A DNA stretch of 64,000 nucleotides, taken from contig NZ_PGGU01000007.1 of the NCBI RefSeq assembly GCF_002872075.1, positions 124,001-188,000 of the forward strand, given 5' to 3'. Positions 8,453 to 17,234 of this stretch are shown here, one piece after another (positions within the stretch are counted from its first letter, which is position 1; every line of letters starts with the position of its first letter). The notes under the pieces were generated by a model that had not been told where the DNA came from, ran no database searches, and worked only from the letters and a program-made list of their open reading frames with translations. The stretch comes from Microbacterium aurantiacum (lineage in GTDB: Bacteria > Actinomycetota > Actinomycetes > Actinomycetales > Microbacteriaceae). The position numbers and the translations under genes were made by a program.

Positions 8453-8468
8453 CACAGGCATGTACGTT
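8440..8468 (+). promoter_or_regulatory. Sigma-A type promoter of the MFS gene
   Basis: A consensus TTGACA at 8440-8445, a 17-base spacer and TACGTT at 8463-8468. The GTG start follows seven bases after the -10 box. This is the clearest -35/-10 pair in the window. Confidence 0.8.
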
Positions 8469-8475
8469 GATCGAC

Positions 8476-9909
8476 GTGACACTTACGCAACCAGATCTCA
8501 GTTCCCCGACAACCTCCCCGTCGACGAATCGTCGATGGGGTCTCAAACTCTGGGCCATCCTCTTCGTCGCCGGGCTCGCCATGTTCCTGGACGCCCTCGA
8601 CGTCTCCATGGTCGGCGTCGCCCTGCCCTCCATCGGCGCCGAGCTGGGACTCGACACCACCAGCCTGCAATGGATCGTGAACGGCTACATCCTCGGATAC
8701 GGAGGCCTCCTGCTGCTGGGTGGTCGCGCTTCCGACCTGCTGGGCCGGCGGCGCGTCTTCCTCGCCGCCCTCGTCGTCTTCGGCATCGCGTCTCTCGTCG
8801 GCGGTATCGTCGACGACGGCGCCCTTCTCATCGCCAGCCGTGTCGTCAAGGGAATCGCCGCCGCCTTCACCGCCCCGGCGGCGCTCTCGATCATCACCAC
8901 CACCTTCAAGCAGGGACACGACCGCAATCGAGCGCTGTCGATCTTCACCGTCTTCGGTGCGACCGGTTACGCCTCGGGACTGATCATGTCCGGGCTGCTG
9001 ACCGGAATCGACTGGCGGCTGACCTTCTTCGCGCCCGTCGTGGCCGTCGCGATCGTGCTGGTCGCCGCATTCATCGTGGTGCCGCGGGCACAGGAGACCG
9101 AACGAGGCCGCATCGACCTCGCCGGAGCTGCCATGCTCACCGGCGGCATGCTCGCCGCCGTCTATACGATCGTCACCGCGCCGGAGACCGGCTTCACCGG
9201 CGGGGTCATCCTCACGCTGGTGGTCGCCGTCCTCCTGCTCGGCGCCTTCTTCGTGACCGAGAGCAAGGTGCGGTACCCACTCGTCCGCCTCAGCATCTTC
9301 AAGGTGACGTCGATCGTGCGCGCCAACCTCGCCGCCATGGCGATCTTCGGCTCCTACATCAGCTTCCAGACCATCGTGTCGCTGTACCTCCAGAACACCC
9401 TCGGCTGGGAGCCTCTGCAGATGGCGCTCGCGCTGGCGCCGGCCGGCATCATCGTCGCGATCCTCTCGCCATTCGCCGGGCGGTTCATCGACCGCTTCGG
9501 CACCACGCCGATGATCATCGCGTCGATGACCGCGTTCGTGCTGGGGTACCTGTGGTTCATCCTGCGCGGTGGCAGTCCCGACCCGGCGTACTTCGTCGAC
9601 TACCTGCCGAGCTTCCTGCTGCTGGGTCTCGGCTTCGCGATCGGTTTCTCGGCTGTCATGGTGCAGGCGACGGAAGGCATCGCCGACGAGGAGCAGGGCC
9701 TGGCATCCGGGCTGGTGCAGACGTCCGGTCAGATCGGCGGCGCGATCGTCCTGGCGGTGGCGACCAGCCTGATCAGCGCCACGACGGCGACCAGCATCGC
9801 GGCGTACCGCCCAGGCCTCTACCTGGTGATCGCCGTCGCGGTGGTCGGCCTGCTGGCCTCCACCTCGGTGCTCCTGACCCGCCGACGCACGGTGGACGAA
9901 CGGGTCTGA
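8476..9909 (+). CDS. MFS drug exporter, 14-TM DHA2 type
   Basis: A 477-residue major facilitator protein of the EmrB/QacA (DHA2) group with about 14 membrane helices. Visible motifs are LDALDVSMVGVALPSIGAEL in helix 1 (motif D-like), WIVNGYILGYGGLLLLGGRASDLLGRRR in helices 2-3 (motif A) and a motif C-like glycine-rich helix 5. It probably pumps a toxic compound or antibiotic using proton motive force; the substrate cannot be read from sequence. GTG 8476 is chosen from the promoter; the longer frame would cover the operator and -35 box. It is paired with the divergent MarR gene. Confidence 0.92.
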   Translation: MTLTQPDLSSPTTSPSTNRRWGLKLWAILFVAGLAMFLDALDVSMVGVALPSIGAELGLDTTSLQWIVNGYILGYGGLLLLGGRASDLLGRRRVFLAALVVFGIASLVGGIVDDGALLIASRVVKGIAAAFTAPAALSIITTTFKQGHDRNRALSIFTVFGATGYASGLIMSGLLTGIDWRLTFFAPVVAVAIVLVAAFIVVPRAQETERGRIDLAGAAMLTGGMLAAVYTIVTAPETGFTGGVILTLVVAVLLLGAFFVTESKVRYPLVRLSIFKVTSIVRANLAAMAIFGSYISFQTIVSLYLQNTLGWEPLQMALALAPAGIIVAILSPFAGRFIDRFGTTPMIIASMTAFVLGYLWFILRGGSPDPAYFVDYLPSFLLLGLGFAIGFSAVMVQATEGIADEEQGLASGLVQTSGQIGGAIVLAVATSLISATTATSIAAYRPGLYLVIAVAVVGLLASTSVLLTRRRTVDERV

Positions 9910-9923
9910 GAGCACGGCAGACA

Positions 9924-9959
9924 GAAGAAGGCCCCCGGATATCTCCGGGGGCCTTCTTC
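9924..9959. terminator. Bidirectional terminator between the MFS gene and ctaF
   Basis: A 16-bp perfect stem, gaagaaggcccccgga, closes a 4-base TATC loop between two convergent genes. Confidence 0.85.
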
Positions 9960-9966
9960 GTATCGA

Positions 9967-10401
9967 TCAGCGGGCGAAGTTGCCGCGGTAGTACTCGTAC
10001 ACCCATCCGACGATCGCGACGACGAAGACCGCGAGGCCGATCGGCAGCAGGAAGTGGCCGACAGCCAGTCCGACGATGAAGATCGCTGCGGATCCCGCGA
10101 GGACGATCGGCCACCAGGACCACGGGCTGAACTCGCCGAGCTCCGGGTCGCCGTCGTCGATGTCCGCGGTGAGGATGTCCTCGGGCAGTTCGCCTCCCTG
10201 GGCCGCGTGAGTGCGGTCGAGGTAGAAGGCGATCATCGCACCCATGAACGCGGTGAAGAACAGGGCGACCGTGCCGACCCATTCGATCCGGTTCACGATC
10301 TCGAGATCGGGGTGAGCCAGGATGTTCCATCCGGTGTAGATGACGCCGACGAGCGCGAAGAACGCGGTCAGCACCCACCAGAGAATGACGTTGTCGCGCA
10401 T
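9967..10401 (-). CDS. ctaF: Cytochrome c oxidase subunit IV (actinobacterial)
   Basis: A small membrane subunit of 144 residues with about four hydrophobic segments, beginning MRDNVILWWVLTAFFALVGVIYTGW and ending in a pair of helices (WWPIVLAGSAAIFIVGLAVGHF onwards). This pattern matches the actinobacterial subunit IV that accompanies CtaC/D/E. The start lies three bases after the ctaD stop, so it is the distal gene of ctaC-ctaD-ctaF. It probably stabilises the oxidase and has no redox centre of its own. Confidence 0.9.
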   Translation of the reverse strand: MRDNVILWWVLTAFFALVGVIYTGWNILAHPDLEIVNRIEWVGTVALFFTAFMGAMIAFYLDRTHAAQGGELPEDILTADIDDGDPELGEFSPWSWWPIVLAGSAAIFIVGLAVGHFLLPIGLAVFVVAIVGWVYEYYRGNFAR

Positions 10402-10404
10402 GGC

Positions 10405-12132
10405 TCAGTGGACCTCTCGCTCGACGGGTGCAGTGGTGGCGAACTCCGCCGCCTCCGGGTGATTCAGGTCGAAGGCGGGACGCTCACTGCGGATCCGCGG
10501 GATCGAGGTGAAGTTGTGACGCGGCGGCGGGCAGGACGTCGCCCACTCGAGCGATGCTCCGTAGCCCCACGGGTCGTTGACCGTGACCTTCGGCGCCTTG
10601 CGAGCGGTGATCCAGACGTTCAGGAAGAACGGCAGCATCGACGCCCCGAGGATGATCGCACCGATCGTCGACACCTGGTTCTGCCAGGTCCAGCCGTCGG
10701 CCGCAGAGTAGTCCGCATAGCGGCGAACCATTCCGTCGACGCCGAGCCAGTGCTGGATGAGGAAGGTCATGTGGAAGCCGATGAACAGCATCCAGAAGTG
10801 CACGTATCCGAGGCGCTCGTTGAGCATGCGCCCGGTCCACTTCGGCCACCAGAAGTAGAAGCCGGCGAACATCGCAAACACGACGGTGCCGAAGACCACG
10901 TAGTGGAAGTGGGCGACGACGAAGTACGAGTCGCTGAGGTGGAAGTCGAGCGGAGGGGCCGCGAGGATGACGCCGGTCAGGCCGCCGAAGACGAACGACA
11001 CCAGGAAGCCGAGGGCGAAGACCATCGGCGTCTCGAACGTCACGGAGCCACGCCACATCGTGCCGATCCAGTTGAAGATCTTCACGCCGGTCGGAACCGC
11101 GATGAGCATGGTCATCAGGGCGAAGAACGGCAGCAGCACCGATCCCGTGACGTACATGTGGTGGGCCCACACCGCCACCGACAGCGCGGCGATCGCGATC
11201 GTCGCGTAGACGAGGGTCTTGTATCCGAAGATCGGCTTGCGGCTGAACACCGGGAAGATCTCCGAGACGATGCCGAAGAACGGCAGCGCGATGATGTACA
11301 CCTCGGGGTGGCCGAAGAACCAGAACAGGTGCTGCCAGAGGAGCACGCCGCCGTTGGCCGGGTCGTAGATGTGTGCACCGAGCACGCGGTCCGCACCGGC
11401 GGCGAAGATCGCCGCGGCGAGGACAGGGAAGGCCATGATCACAAGGAGGCTCGTGATCAGCGTGTTCCAGGAGAAGATCGGCATGCGCCACATCGTCATA
11501 CCGGGAGCGCGCATGGTGATGACCGTCGTGATGAAGTTCACCGCACCGAGAATGGTTCCGAAACCCGAGATGCCGAGTCCCAGCATCCAGAGGTTTCCAC
11601 CCGCACCGGGCGAGAACGTCGCCCCGGCGAGCGGCTGATAGGCGAACCAGCCGAATGAAGCCGCACCCTGCGGGGTGAGGAAGCCGGCGACTGCGATCGT
11701 CGAGCCGAACAGGAACAGCCAGAAGGCGAAGGCGTTCAGACGCGGGAACGCCACGTCGGGCGCCCCGATCTGCAGGGGCAGGATCGCGTTGGCGAATCCG
11801 GCGAACAGCGGCGTCGCGAACATCAGCAGCATGATCGTGCCGTGCATCGTGAAGAGCTGGTTGTACTGCTCCTTGGTCGGGACGATCTGCATCCCGGGGG
11901 CGAACAGCTCGGCGCGGATGACGAGCGCCATCACGCCGCCGAGGAGGAAGAACAGCACGGACGCGATCAGGTACATGTACCCGATGGTCTTGTGGTCAGT
12001 GGAGGTGATCCACTTGACGACGATGTTGCCCTTCTGCTCCACGCGCGAGGAACTCATCAGAGCAGCCTGGCGGGCGGGCAGGGCATGGGGACGGGAGCGG
12101 TGAGCGTCGCCGGATTCAGAGTTGGTCGACAT
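10405..12132 (-). CDS. ctaD: Cytochrome c oxidase subunit I
   Basis: Catalytic subunit of the aa3 oxidase, 575 residues and 12 membrane helices. The heme and CuB ligands are visible: histidines in [12 protein letters not shown], the His-Tyr element GHPEVYI, the HH pair in AHHMYV, and HFHYVVFG. An N-terminal polar leader of about 40 residues precedes [22 protein letters not shown] lies six bases before the ATG at 12132, and only three bases separate it from the ctaC stop. It acts with CtaC, CtaE and CtaF to reduce oxygen and pump protons. Confidence 0.98.
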   Translation of the reverse strand: MSTNSESGDAHRSRPHALPARQAALMSSSRVEQKGNIVVKWITSTDHKTIGYMYLIASVLFFLLGGVMALVIRAELFAPGMQIVPTKEQYNQLFTMHGTIMLLMFATPLFAGFANAILPLQIGAPDVAFPRLNAFAFWLFLFGSTIAVAGFLTPQGAASFGWFAYQPLAGATFSPGAGGNLWMLGLGISGFGTILGAVNFITTVITMRAPGMTMWRMPIFSWNTLITSLLVIMAFPVLAAAIFAAGADRVLGAHIYDPANGGVLLWQHLFWFFGHPEVYIIALPFFGIVSEIFPVFSRKPIFGYKTLVYATIAIAALSVAVWAHHMYVTGSVLLPFFALMTMLIAVPTGVKIFNWIGTMWRGSVTFETPMVFALGFLVSFVFGGLTGVILAAPPLDFHLSDSYFVVAHFHYVVFGTVVFAMFAGFYFWWPKWTGRMLNERLGYVHFWMLFIGFHMTFLIQHWLGVDGMVRRYADYSAADGWTWQNQVSTIGAIILGASMLPFFLNVWITARKAPKVTVNDPWGYGASLEWATSCPPPRHNFTSIPRIRSERPAFDLNHPEAAEFATTAPVEREVH

Positions 12133-12135
12133 GGC

Positions 12136-13053
12136 TTACTCTCCCTCTTCCTCGGAGTGGGACTCTTCCCCGGAGTCGGACGGTTGCGTGCCCGGGAAGT
12201 TTCCGAGACGGTCGTAGGCGTCGGTGATGCTGCCGGTGTTGCCCTTCTCGCGGAGCGACTCGACGTACGCGTCGTACTCGTCCTGCTCGACGACCTTCAC
12301 ATTGAAGAGCATCATCGAGTGGTACTCGCCGCAGAGTTCGGCGCACTTGCCCTTGTACTCGCCGACGCGAGTCGGGATGAAGGACCAGGAGTTGTCCTTC
12401 CCGATGTACATGTCCTTCTTGTAGAGGAAGTCGATGATCCAGAACGAGTGGATGACATCGCGGGACTGGAGGTCGATCGTGACCTTCTGGTCGACCGGGA
12501 GCACCAGAGTCGGCAACTGCGACTGGTCGATGTTGCCTTCCTTGTCGGGCTGCGCCTGAATGCCCATCGTCCACACGGCGTCCGAGTCGTCCTCGTCCTC
12601 GCCGTCGTACTGGAAGTCCCACGCCCACTGCTTGGCGATCGCGGTGATCTCGACGTCGGGGTCATCCCACTTCGCCTCGATCTCGGACTGATCGCGAGCC
12701 GTGAAGAAGAACATGCCCAGCACGAGGATGAGCGGCACGATCGTGTAGAAGATCTCGATCGGCATGTTGTAGCGCAGCTGCACCGGCAGGCCGACCTGGC
12801 CCTTGCGACGCCGGTATGCGATCGCGGCCCAGGCCATCAGGCCCCACGTGATCACGCCGACCGCGAGGAGCACGATCCACGAGTTCACCCAGAGCGCGGA
12901 GACGCGCTCCGTCTGGTCCGTGGTTGCGGGACCACCTTCTACGAAGCCCGGGAGAAAGCCGTTCGCCTCTGTGGGAGTACATCCCGCCAGAACCACAGCT
13001 GCCGCAACTCCCAGAGGGAGGGCGGCCCAACGAAGGCGGTGTTTCGAGGGCAC
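12136..13053 (-). CDS. ctaC: Cytochrome c oxidase subunit II, lipoprotein
   Basis: The 305-residue subunit II. A lipoprotein signal ends with the lipobox LAGC (VAAAVVLAGC), followed by two membrane helices (WIVLLAVGVITWGLMAWAAIA and EIFYTIVPLILVLGMFFF) and a periplasmic cupredoxin domain. The binuclear CuA site is intact (CAELCGEYHSMM). I start at GTG 13053, which has AAAGG six bases upstream; the ten extra residues of the longer frame lack support. The C-terminal tail is acidic and serine-rich (GEESHSEEEGE). It is the first gene of ctaC-ctaD-ctaF. Confidence 0.95.
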   Translation of the reverse strand: MPSKHRLRWAALPLGVAAAVVLAGCTPTEANGFLPGFVEGGPATTDQTERVSALWVNSWIVLLAVGVITWGLMAWAAIAYRRRKGQVGLPVQLRYNMPIEIFYTIVPLILVLGMFFFTARDQSEIEAKWDDPDVEITAIAKQWAWDFQYDGEDEDDSDAVWTMGIQAQPDKEGNIDQSQLPTLVLPVDQKVTIDLQSRDVIHSFWIIDFLYKKDMYIGKDNSWSFIPTRVGEYKGKCAELCGEYHSMMLFNVKVVEQDEYDAYVESLREKGNTGSITDAYDRLGNFPGTQPSDSGEESHSEEEGE

Positions 13054-13149
13054 GATGCACCTTTCAGATCGCGGACAGGGCACGCCTCAAGTCTAGGGCA
13101 ACCTCACACCCGATTCATGCCAACCACGCAGGTTGACGGGGGTCCGGAG

Positions 13150-13512
13150 TCAGTGGAAGCTGTCGCCGCAGGCGCAGCTGCCGGCCGCATTCGGGTTGTC
13201 GATCGTGAAGCCCTGCTCCGAGATCGTGTCCTTGAAATCGATCGATGCACCGTCGAGATACGGGACGCTCATGTTGTCGATGATGACCTCGACACCGTCG
13301 AAGTCGACGGTCTCGTCGCCTTCGAGGTAGCGCTCGTCGAAGTAGAGCTGGTAGATGAGTCCGGAGCATCCGCCGGGCTGAACGGCGACGCGCAGGCGAA
13401 GATCGTCGCGGCCCTCCTGCTCGAGGAGGTTCTTGACCTTGAGGGCTGCGGCCTCGGTCAGGTTGACGCCGTGGGCGCGGGTGGTCTCTGCAGTCAGTGT
13501 GGTGTCGCTCAT
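13150..13512 (-). CDS. erpA: A-type iron-sulfur carrier
   Basis: A 120-residue HesB/IscA-fold protein that carries Fe-S clusters to target enzymes. The three conserved cysteines are present: one in QPGGCSGLIY and the C-terminal CAC of SCACGDSFH. AAGGAG four bases before the ATG at 13512 (MSDTTLTAET) fixes the start, and a TACAAT -10 box lies about 45 bases further upstream. It sits next to the oxidase genes, and mycobacteria have a comparable ErpA gene near ctaC. The symbol is by family resemblance. Confidence 0.9.
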   Translation of the reverse strand: MSDTTLTAETTRAHGVNLTEAAALKVKNLLEQEGRDDLRLRVAVQPGGCSGLIYQLYFDERYLEGDETVDFDGVEVIIDNMSVPYLDGASIDFKDTISEQGFTIDNPNAAGSCACGDSFH

Positions 13513-13538
13513 GTCGCTCCTTGTGACGGGCCGCGACG

Positions 13539-13607
13539 GGCGCGGCTTTCCCATCGATTGTACCGTCGCCACCCGTGCACACGGCGAGGACGAGGGAAAG
13601 CCGCGCC
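13539..13607. repeat. 14-bp perfect inverted repeat spanning the erpA promoter
   Basis: GGCGCGGCTTTCCC at 13539-13552 is exactly complementary to 13594-13607, with 41 bases between. The repeat lies between the M20 peptidase stop and the erpA start and encloses the TACAAT -10 box at 13557-13562. It could fold into a long-loop hairpin downstream of the peptidase gene or be a protein-binding site. No T tract follows it. Confidence 0.5.
13557..13562 (-). promoter_or_regulatory. -10 box of erpA
   Basis: TACAAT on the minus strand, about 45 bases before the erpA ATG, which has its own AAGGAG. No clear -35 box is seen. Confidence 0.45.
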
Positions 13608-13612
13608 GGTGA

Positions 13613-15040
13613 TCAGTGCGGCAGCGTGATCCCGTTCATCCTGCTGAGCAGCAGGGCCTCGGCCGCGACCGCATGGCGGAACGTCTCCAGGTGCAGCGAT
13701 TCGTTCGGGCTGTGCGCGCGAGAGTGCGGATCCTCCACCCCCGTGACGAGGATCTGAGCCTCGGGGAACTCGCGGACGAGGTCGGCGATGAACGGGATGG
13801 ACCCGCCGACTCCGAGGTCGACCGGAGCGGCTCCATAGCCGTCGCGCATCGCATCGCGGGTCAGCGCGACCGCCCAGCCGCTGGTGTCCACGAGGAAACC
13901 GTTGCCGAGGTCGGCATCGCTGAACGTCAACTCCGCACCGAACGGCGCGTGCGCGCGCAGATGCTGCTGGAGCGCCTCGTATGCCTCCTCGCCGGTCTGC
14001 CCCGGTGCGACGCGTGCGCTGATCACGACGGTCACCTCAGGGAGCAGGGTGTTGGATGCTGCCGCGACATTCGTCGCGTCGATGCCGATGACGGTGATCG
14101 ACGGCTTGTTCCAGATCCGGCTGAGGATGGTTCCATCGCCGATCGGCGTGGTGGCGGGCAGGAGCCCTGCCTCATCGCGCAGCGTCTCCTCGGTGTAGTC
14201 GGGAGTCGGAGCATCGCGCTGCGTCATCCCGTCGACGGCGACCGAGCCGTCTTCGTTCCACAGGGTCGACAGGAGCTTCACCGTCGCCATCATCGCGTCG
14301 GGAACAGCGCCACCGAACATCCCGGAGTGGGAGGCATGGTCGAGGGTGCGAACCCGCATGGTGAATCGGGCGTTCCCGCGCAGCGAGACGGTCAGGCCGG
14401 GAACGACGGAATCCCAGTTGCCGGAGTCGGCCACGACGATGGCGTCGGCGCGCAGCGCGTCCTTGTTGTCGGCGAGGAACTGGGCGAACGAACGCGAGCC
14501 GTACTCCTCCTCCCCCTCGATGAACATCGACACGCCGAGTTCCAGGTCGTCACCGAGCACCTCGGCGACCGCCCGAAGGGACGCGATGTGCGCCATGATC
14601 CCGGCCTTGTCGTCGGCGGCACCGCGTCCATAGAGCCGACCGCCGTGCACGGTCGGCTCGAACGGCGGGGTCTCCCAGAGCTCGTCGTCTCCCGGGGGCT
14701 GCACATCGTGGTGGGCGTACAGCAGGATGGTCGGCTTCCCGTTGCGCGCCGCACGTGTGGCGAGGACGGCCGGCTGGCCCAGTTCGTCCGTTCCCGGGAC
14801 GGCGGCGCGCAGCACGCGCACTTCGTCGAAGACGCCGGTTCCGGTCGCCAGCGCGGCGACGGCGGCGGCGCTGCGCTCCAGCTGGCTCTGATCGAATGCG
14901 GGCCACGCGATGCCGGGGATGCGGACGAGATCGCCCAGGTCGGCCAGGGCGGCGGGGATGCCGGTCGCGACGGCCTCGGTGATCGCCGACTCGGCTTCAG
15001 GAGACTGATTTGATTCGCTGGAAGGGGCGGGAGAGTTCAT
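13613..15040 (-). CDS. M20-family metallodipeptidase
   Basis: A zinc dipeptidase or amidohydrolase of 475 residues. The M20 signature is clear: YAHHDVQPPG with metal ligand and catalytic Asp, GRGAADDKAG with the bridging Asp, the EGEEEYGS glutamate pair, ADSGNWD and the C-terminal DPHSRAHSPNES histidine. The dimerisation domain lies between. It probably cleaves small peptides in the cytosol. A TAAGAT box seven bases before the ATG at 15040 decides the start over the frame extending to 15370. It is divergent from the DUF3043 gene. Confidence 0.93.
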   Translation of the reverse strand: MNSPAPSSESNQSPEAESAITEAVATGIPAALADLGDLVRIPGIAWPAFDQSQLERSAAAVAALATGTGVFDEVRVLRAAVPGTDELGQPAVLATRAARNGKPTILLYAHHDVQPPGDDELWETPPFEPTVHGGRLYGRGAADDKAGIMAHIASLRAVAEVLGDDLELGVSMFIEGEEEYGSRSFAQFLADNKDALRADAIVVADSGNWDSVVPGLTVSLRGNARFTMRVRTLDHASHSGMFGGAVPDAMMATVKLLSTLWNEDGSVAVDGMTQRDAPTPDYTEETLRDEAGLLPATTPIGDGTILSRIWNKPSITVIGIDATNVAAASNTLLPEVTVVISARVAPGQTGEEAYEALQQHLRAHAPFGAELTFSDADLGNGFLVDTSGWAVALTRDAMRDGYGAAPVDLGVGGSIPFIADLVREFPEAQILVTGVEDPHSRAHSPNESLHLETFRHAVAAEALLLSRMNGITLPH

Positions 15041-15047
15041 GCGAGTA

Positions 15048-15053
15048 ATCTTA
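15048..15053 (-). promoter_or_regulatory. -10 box of the M20 peptidase gene
   Basis: TAAGAT on the minus strand, then seven bases, then ATG. No ribosome-binding site is seen, so the transcript is probably leaderless. Confidence 0.55.
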
Positions 15054-15085
15054 AGGCGAACCCCTGTAGCGAACCGAGGAACCTC

Positions 15086-15658
15086 GTGGCCCATACCCCT
15101 GCCTCCCCATCGACGAATGACGACGCCTCTGAGACGCCAGCCGTCGGAAAGGGACGCGCGACGCCCACCCGCGCACAGCAGGAGGCCGCACGCCGCCGCC
15201 CCCTGGTCGCGAACACGAAAGAAGCCAAGGCCGCAGCGCGCGCCGAGCTGAACGAGCGCCGCGCGCGCGCCCAGGCCGGGATGGCCGCCGGCGAAGACAA
15301 GTACCTGCCGCCCCGCGACAAGGGTCCGCAGCGCCGCTGGGTGCGCGACTACGTGGATGCCGGCTGGCATCCTGCCGAGTTCGTGATGGCGGTGATGGTG
15401 CTCGTCATCCTGGCATCCCTCGCACCCGCGAACCTCGCGATCGCCTACTACGCGTACCTCGTGATGATGGCGTACCTGCTGATCGCCGTCGGCGGGATGA
15501 TCCTGCTCGGTCTGCGCGTCAAGCGCAAGGCCGCCGAGAAGTTCGGCAAGGAGCGGATGGAGAAGGGCCTCGGCTGGTACGCGGCGATGCGCGCACTGCA
15601 GATGCGTTTCATGCGCCTGCCCAAGCCGCAGGTCAAGCGCGGCCAGTACCCGGCCTGA
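15086..15658 (+). CDS. DUF3043 membrane protein
   Basis: A 190-residue actinobacterial protein of unknown function. The N-terminal 80 residues are polar and rich in Ala, Arg and Lys. A conserved-looking RWVRDYVDAGWHPAEF segment leads into two membrane helices (VMAVMVLVILASLAPANLAIA and a YAYLVMMAYLLIAVGGMILLG helix), and the tail is basic. The start is GTG with GAGGA five bases upstream. It is divergent from the M20 gene and a terminator follows. I assign the DUF3043 family from memory of its pattern; no function is known. Confidence 0.82.
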   Translation: MAHTPASPSTNDDASETPAVGKGRATPTRAQQEAARRRPLVANTKEAKAAARAELNERRARAQAGMAAGEDKYLPPRDKGPQRRWVRDYVDAGWHPAEFVMAVMVLVILASLAPANLAIAYYAYLVMMAYLLIAVGGMILLGLRVKRKAAEKFGKERMEKGLGWYAAMRALQMRFMRLPKPQVKRGQYPA

Positions 15659-15676
15659 CGCACGCCGTCATCGAGA

Positions 15677-15708
15677 AAGGCCTCATGCTCCGCGGAGCAT
15701 GAGGCCTT
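15677..15708. terminator. Terminator between DUF3043 and pyrD
   Basis: AAGGCCTCATGCTCC pairs perfectly with its complement across a 2-base GC apex, and TCTTCGT follows on the plus strand. It lies between two convergent genes. Confidence 0.85.
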
Positions 15709-15720
15709 CTTCGTCAGGGC

Positions 15721-16743
15721 TCAGCCTCGGCGCAGCCCTCGGTTGATCTCGCGACCCCAGAACGGGCCGCGGTAGAGGAAGGCCGTGTAGCCCTGCACAA
15801 GAGTGGCGCCGGCATCCAGGCGCTCCTGCACGTCTTCGGCGGTCTCGACGCCGCCGACGGCGATCACGCAGAAGTCCTCCGGCACGGCCGCTCGCACGAC
15901 GCGGAGCACCTGGATCGACCGCTCCTTCAGCGGTGCGCCCGACAGCCCGCCGGCGCCGGCCGCGTCGACCGTCGCGGCATCGGTGCGCAGGCCGTCGCGG
16001 CTGATCGTCGTGTTGTGGGCGATGATGCCGGCCAGACCCTCCGCGACCGCCATCTGTGCGATCGCGGTGATCTCCGCGTCCGGGAGGTCGGGCGCGACCT
16101 TCACCAGCAGCGGGGTCTCCCCCGCCGCCGCGCGCACCGCGCGCAGCAGCGGCGCGAGGGTCTCGACGGCCTGCAGGCCGCGAAGGCCGGGAGTGTTGGG
16201 GGATGACACGTTGACGGCGAGATAGTCGGCCAGCGGTGCGAGCTTCGCCGCCGAGGCGACGTAGTCGGCCGTGGCGTCCTCCACCTCGACGACCCTGCTC
16301 TTGCCGATGTTCACGCCGATGACGGTGTCAGGGGCACCACGACGCAGCTGCGCGAGGCGACGAGCCGCAGCATCCGCTCCGGCGTTGTTGAAGCCCATGC
16401 GATTGATCACCGCGCGATCCTCGATCAGCCGGAAGAGGCGCGGCTTGGGATTTCCCTCCTGCGGGATCGCTGTCACGGTTCCGATCTCGACGTGGCCGAA
16501 CCCGAGCGCGGCGAGGCCGCGCACTCCGACGGCGTTCTTGTCGAATCCTGCCGCGATGCCGAACGGCGAGGGGAAGGTGAGACCGAGGGCCTCGACCTGC
16601 AGCGCCGGATCCGGGCGGGTCAGTGCGCGGGTCGCCCAGGAGAACGGCGGCACGCCCAGGATGCGGATCACCGCCATGCCGGCATGGTGGGCGAACTCGG
16701 GGTCGAAGCGCGAAAGGACGGCGCGGAAGAGCAGCGGATACAT
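15721..16743 (-). CDS. pyrD: Dihydroorotate dehydrogenase (quinone), class 2
   Basis: Oxidises dihydroorotate to orotate in pyrimidine synthesis, passing electrons to the quinone pool at the membrane. The 340-residue product has the N-terminal helix region of class 2 enzymes (MYPLLFRAVLSRFDPEFAHH), the FMN-site segment GIAAGFDKNAVG, NRMGFNNAG, and the catalytic serine segment NVSSPNTPGLRGLQ. Length is normal. It is separated from nrdR by ten bases and may share its transcript. Confidence 0.96.
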   Translation of the reverse strand: MYPLLFRAVLSRFDPEFAHHAGMAVIRILGVPPFSWATRALTRPDPALQVEALGLTFPSPFGIAAGFDKNAVGVRGLAALGFGHVEIGTVTAIPQEGNPKPRLFRLIEDRAVINRMGFNNAGADAAARRLAQLRRGAPDTVIGVNIGKSRVVEVEDATADYVASAAKLAPLADYLAVNVSSPNTPGLRGLQAVETLAPLLRAVRAAAGETPLLVKVAPDLPDAEITAIAQMAVAEGLAGIIAHNTTISRDGLRTDAATVDAAGAGGLSGAPLKERSIQVLRVVRAAVPEDFCVIAVGGVETAEDVQERLDAGATLVQGYTAFLYRGPFWGREINRGLRRG

Positions 16744-16753
16744 CCCTGCCAGG

Positions 16754-17221
16754 TTACCGGTCGGCGTCGGACTTCTCGTGGTCGCGGCGCAGCTCGGTGA
16801 TCGCGCTCTCGAAGTCGTCCAGCGAGTCGAACGCCTGGTAGACGCTCGCGAAGCGCAGATAGGCCACCCGGTCGAGGTCGCGCAGCGGACCGAGAATGGC
16901 CAGTCCGATCTCGTTGGTGTCGAGCTGCGACACCCCGGTCTGGCGAACCGCCTCCTCGACGCGCTGGGCGAGGATGGCGAGATCGGCTTCGGTCACCGGG
17001 CGCCCCTGGCAGGCCTTGCGGACGCCGGCGATCACCTTCTCGCGACTGAACGGCTCCATCACACCGGATCGCTTGATCACGTTCAGGCTCGCGGTCTCCG
17101 TCGTCGTGAACCGGCCACCGCATTCGGGGCACTGGCGGCGTCGGCGGATCGAGAGTCCGTCATCGCTGGTGCGCGAGTCGATCACTCGGGAATCCGGATG
17201 ACGGCAGAAGGGGCAATGCAT
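16754..17221 (-). CDS. nrdR: Transcriptional repressor of ribonucleotide reductase genes
   Basis: NrdR senses dATP/ATP and represses nrd operons. The 155-residue product has the zinc ribbon CPFC...CPEC at its N-terminus ([17 protein letters not shown]), the [17 protein letters not shown] segment, and the ATP-cone domain from about residue 46 to 136. A TAGGTT box seven bases before the ATG at 17221 supports this start and a leaderless transcript; the box overlaps the hisD stop. No nrd genes are in the window. Confidence 0.96.
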   Translation of the reverse strand: MHCPFCRHPDSRVIDSRTSDDGLSIRRRRQCPECGGRFTTTETASLNVIKRSGVMEPFSREKVIAGVRKACQGRPVTEADLAILAQRVEEAVRQTGVSQLDTNEIGLAILGPLRDLDRVAYLRFASVYQAFDSLDDFESAITELRRDHEKSDADR

Positions 17222-17228
17222 GTCGTCT

Positions 17229-17234
17229 AACCTA
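17229..17234 (-). promoter_or_regulatory. -10 box of nrdR inside the hisD stop
   Basis: TAGGTT on the minus strand, then seven bases, then the nrdR ATG. Its TAG is the hisD stop codon, so nrdR can be transcribed independently of hisD. Confidence 0.5.
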
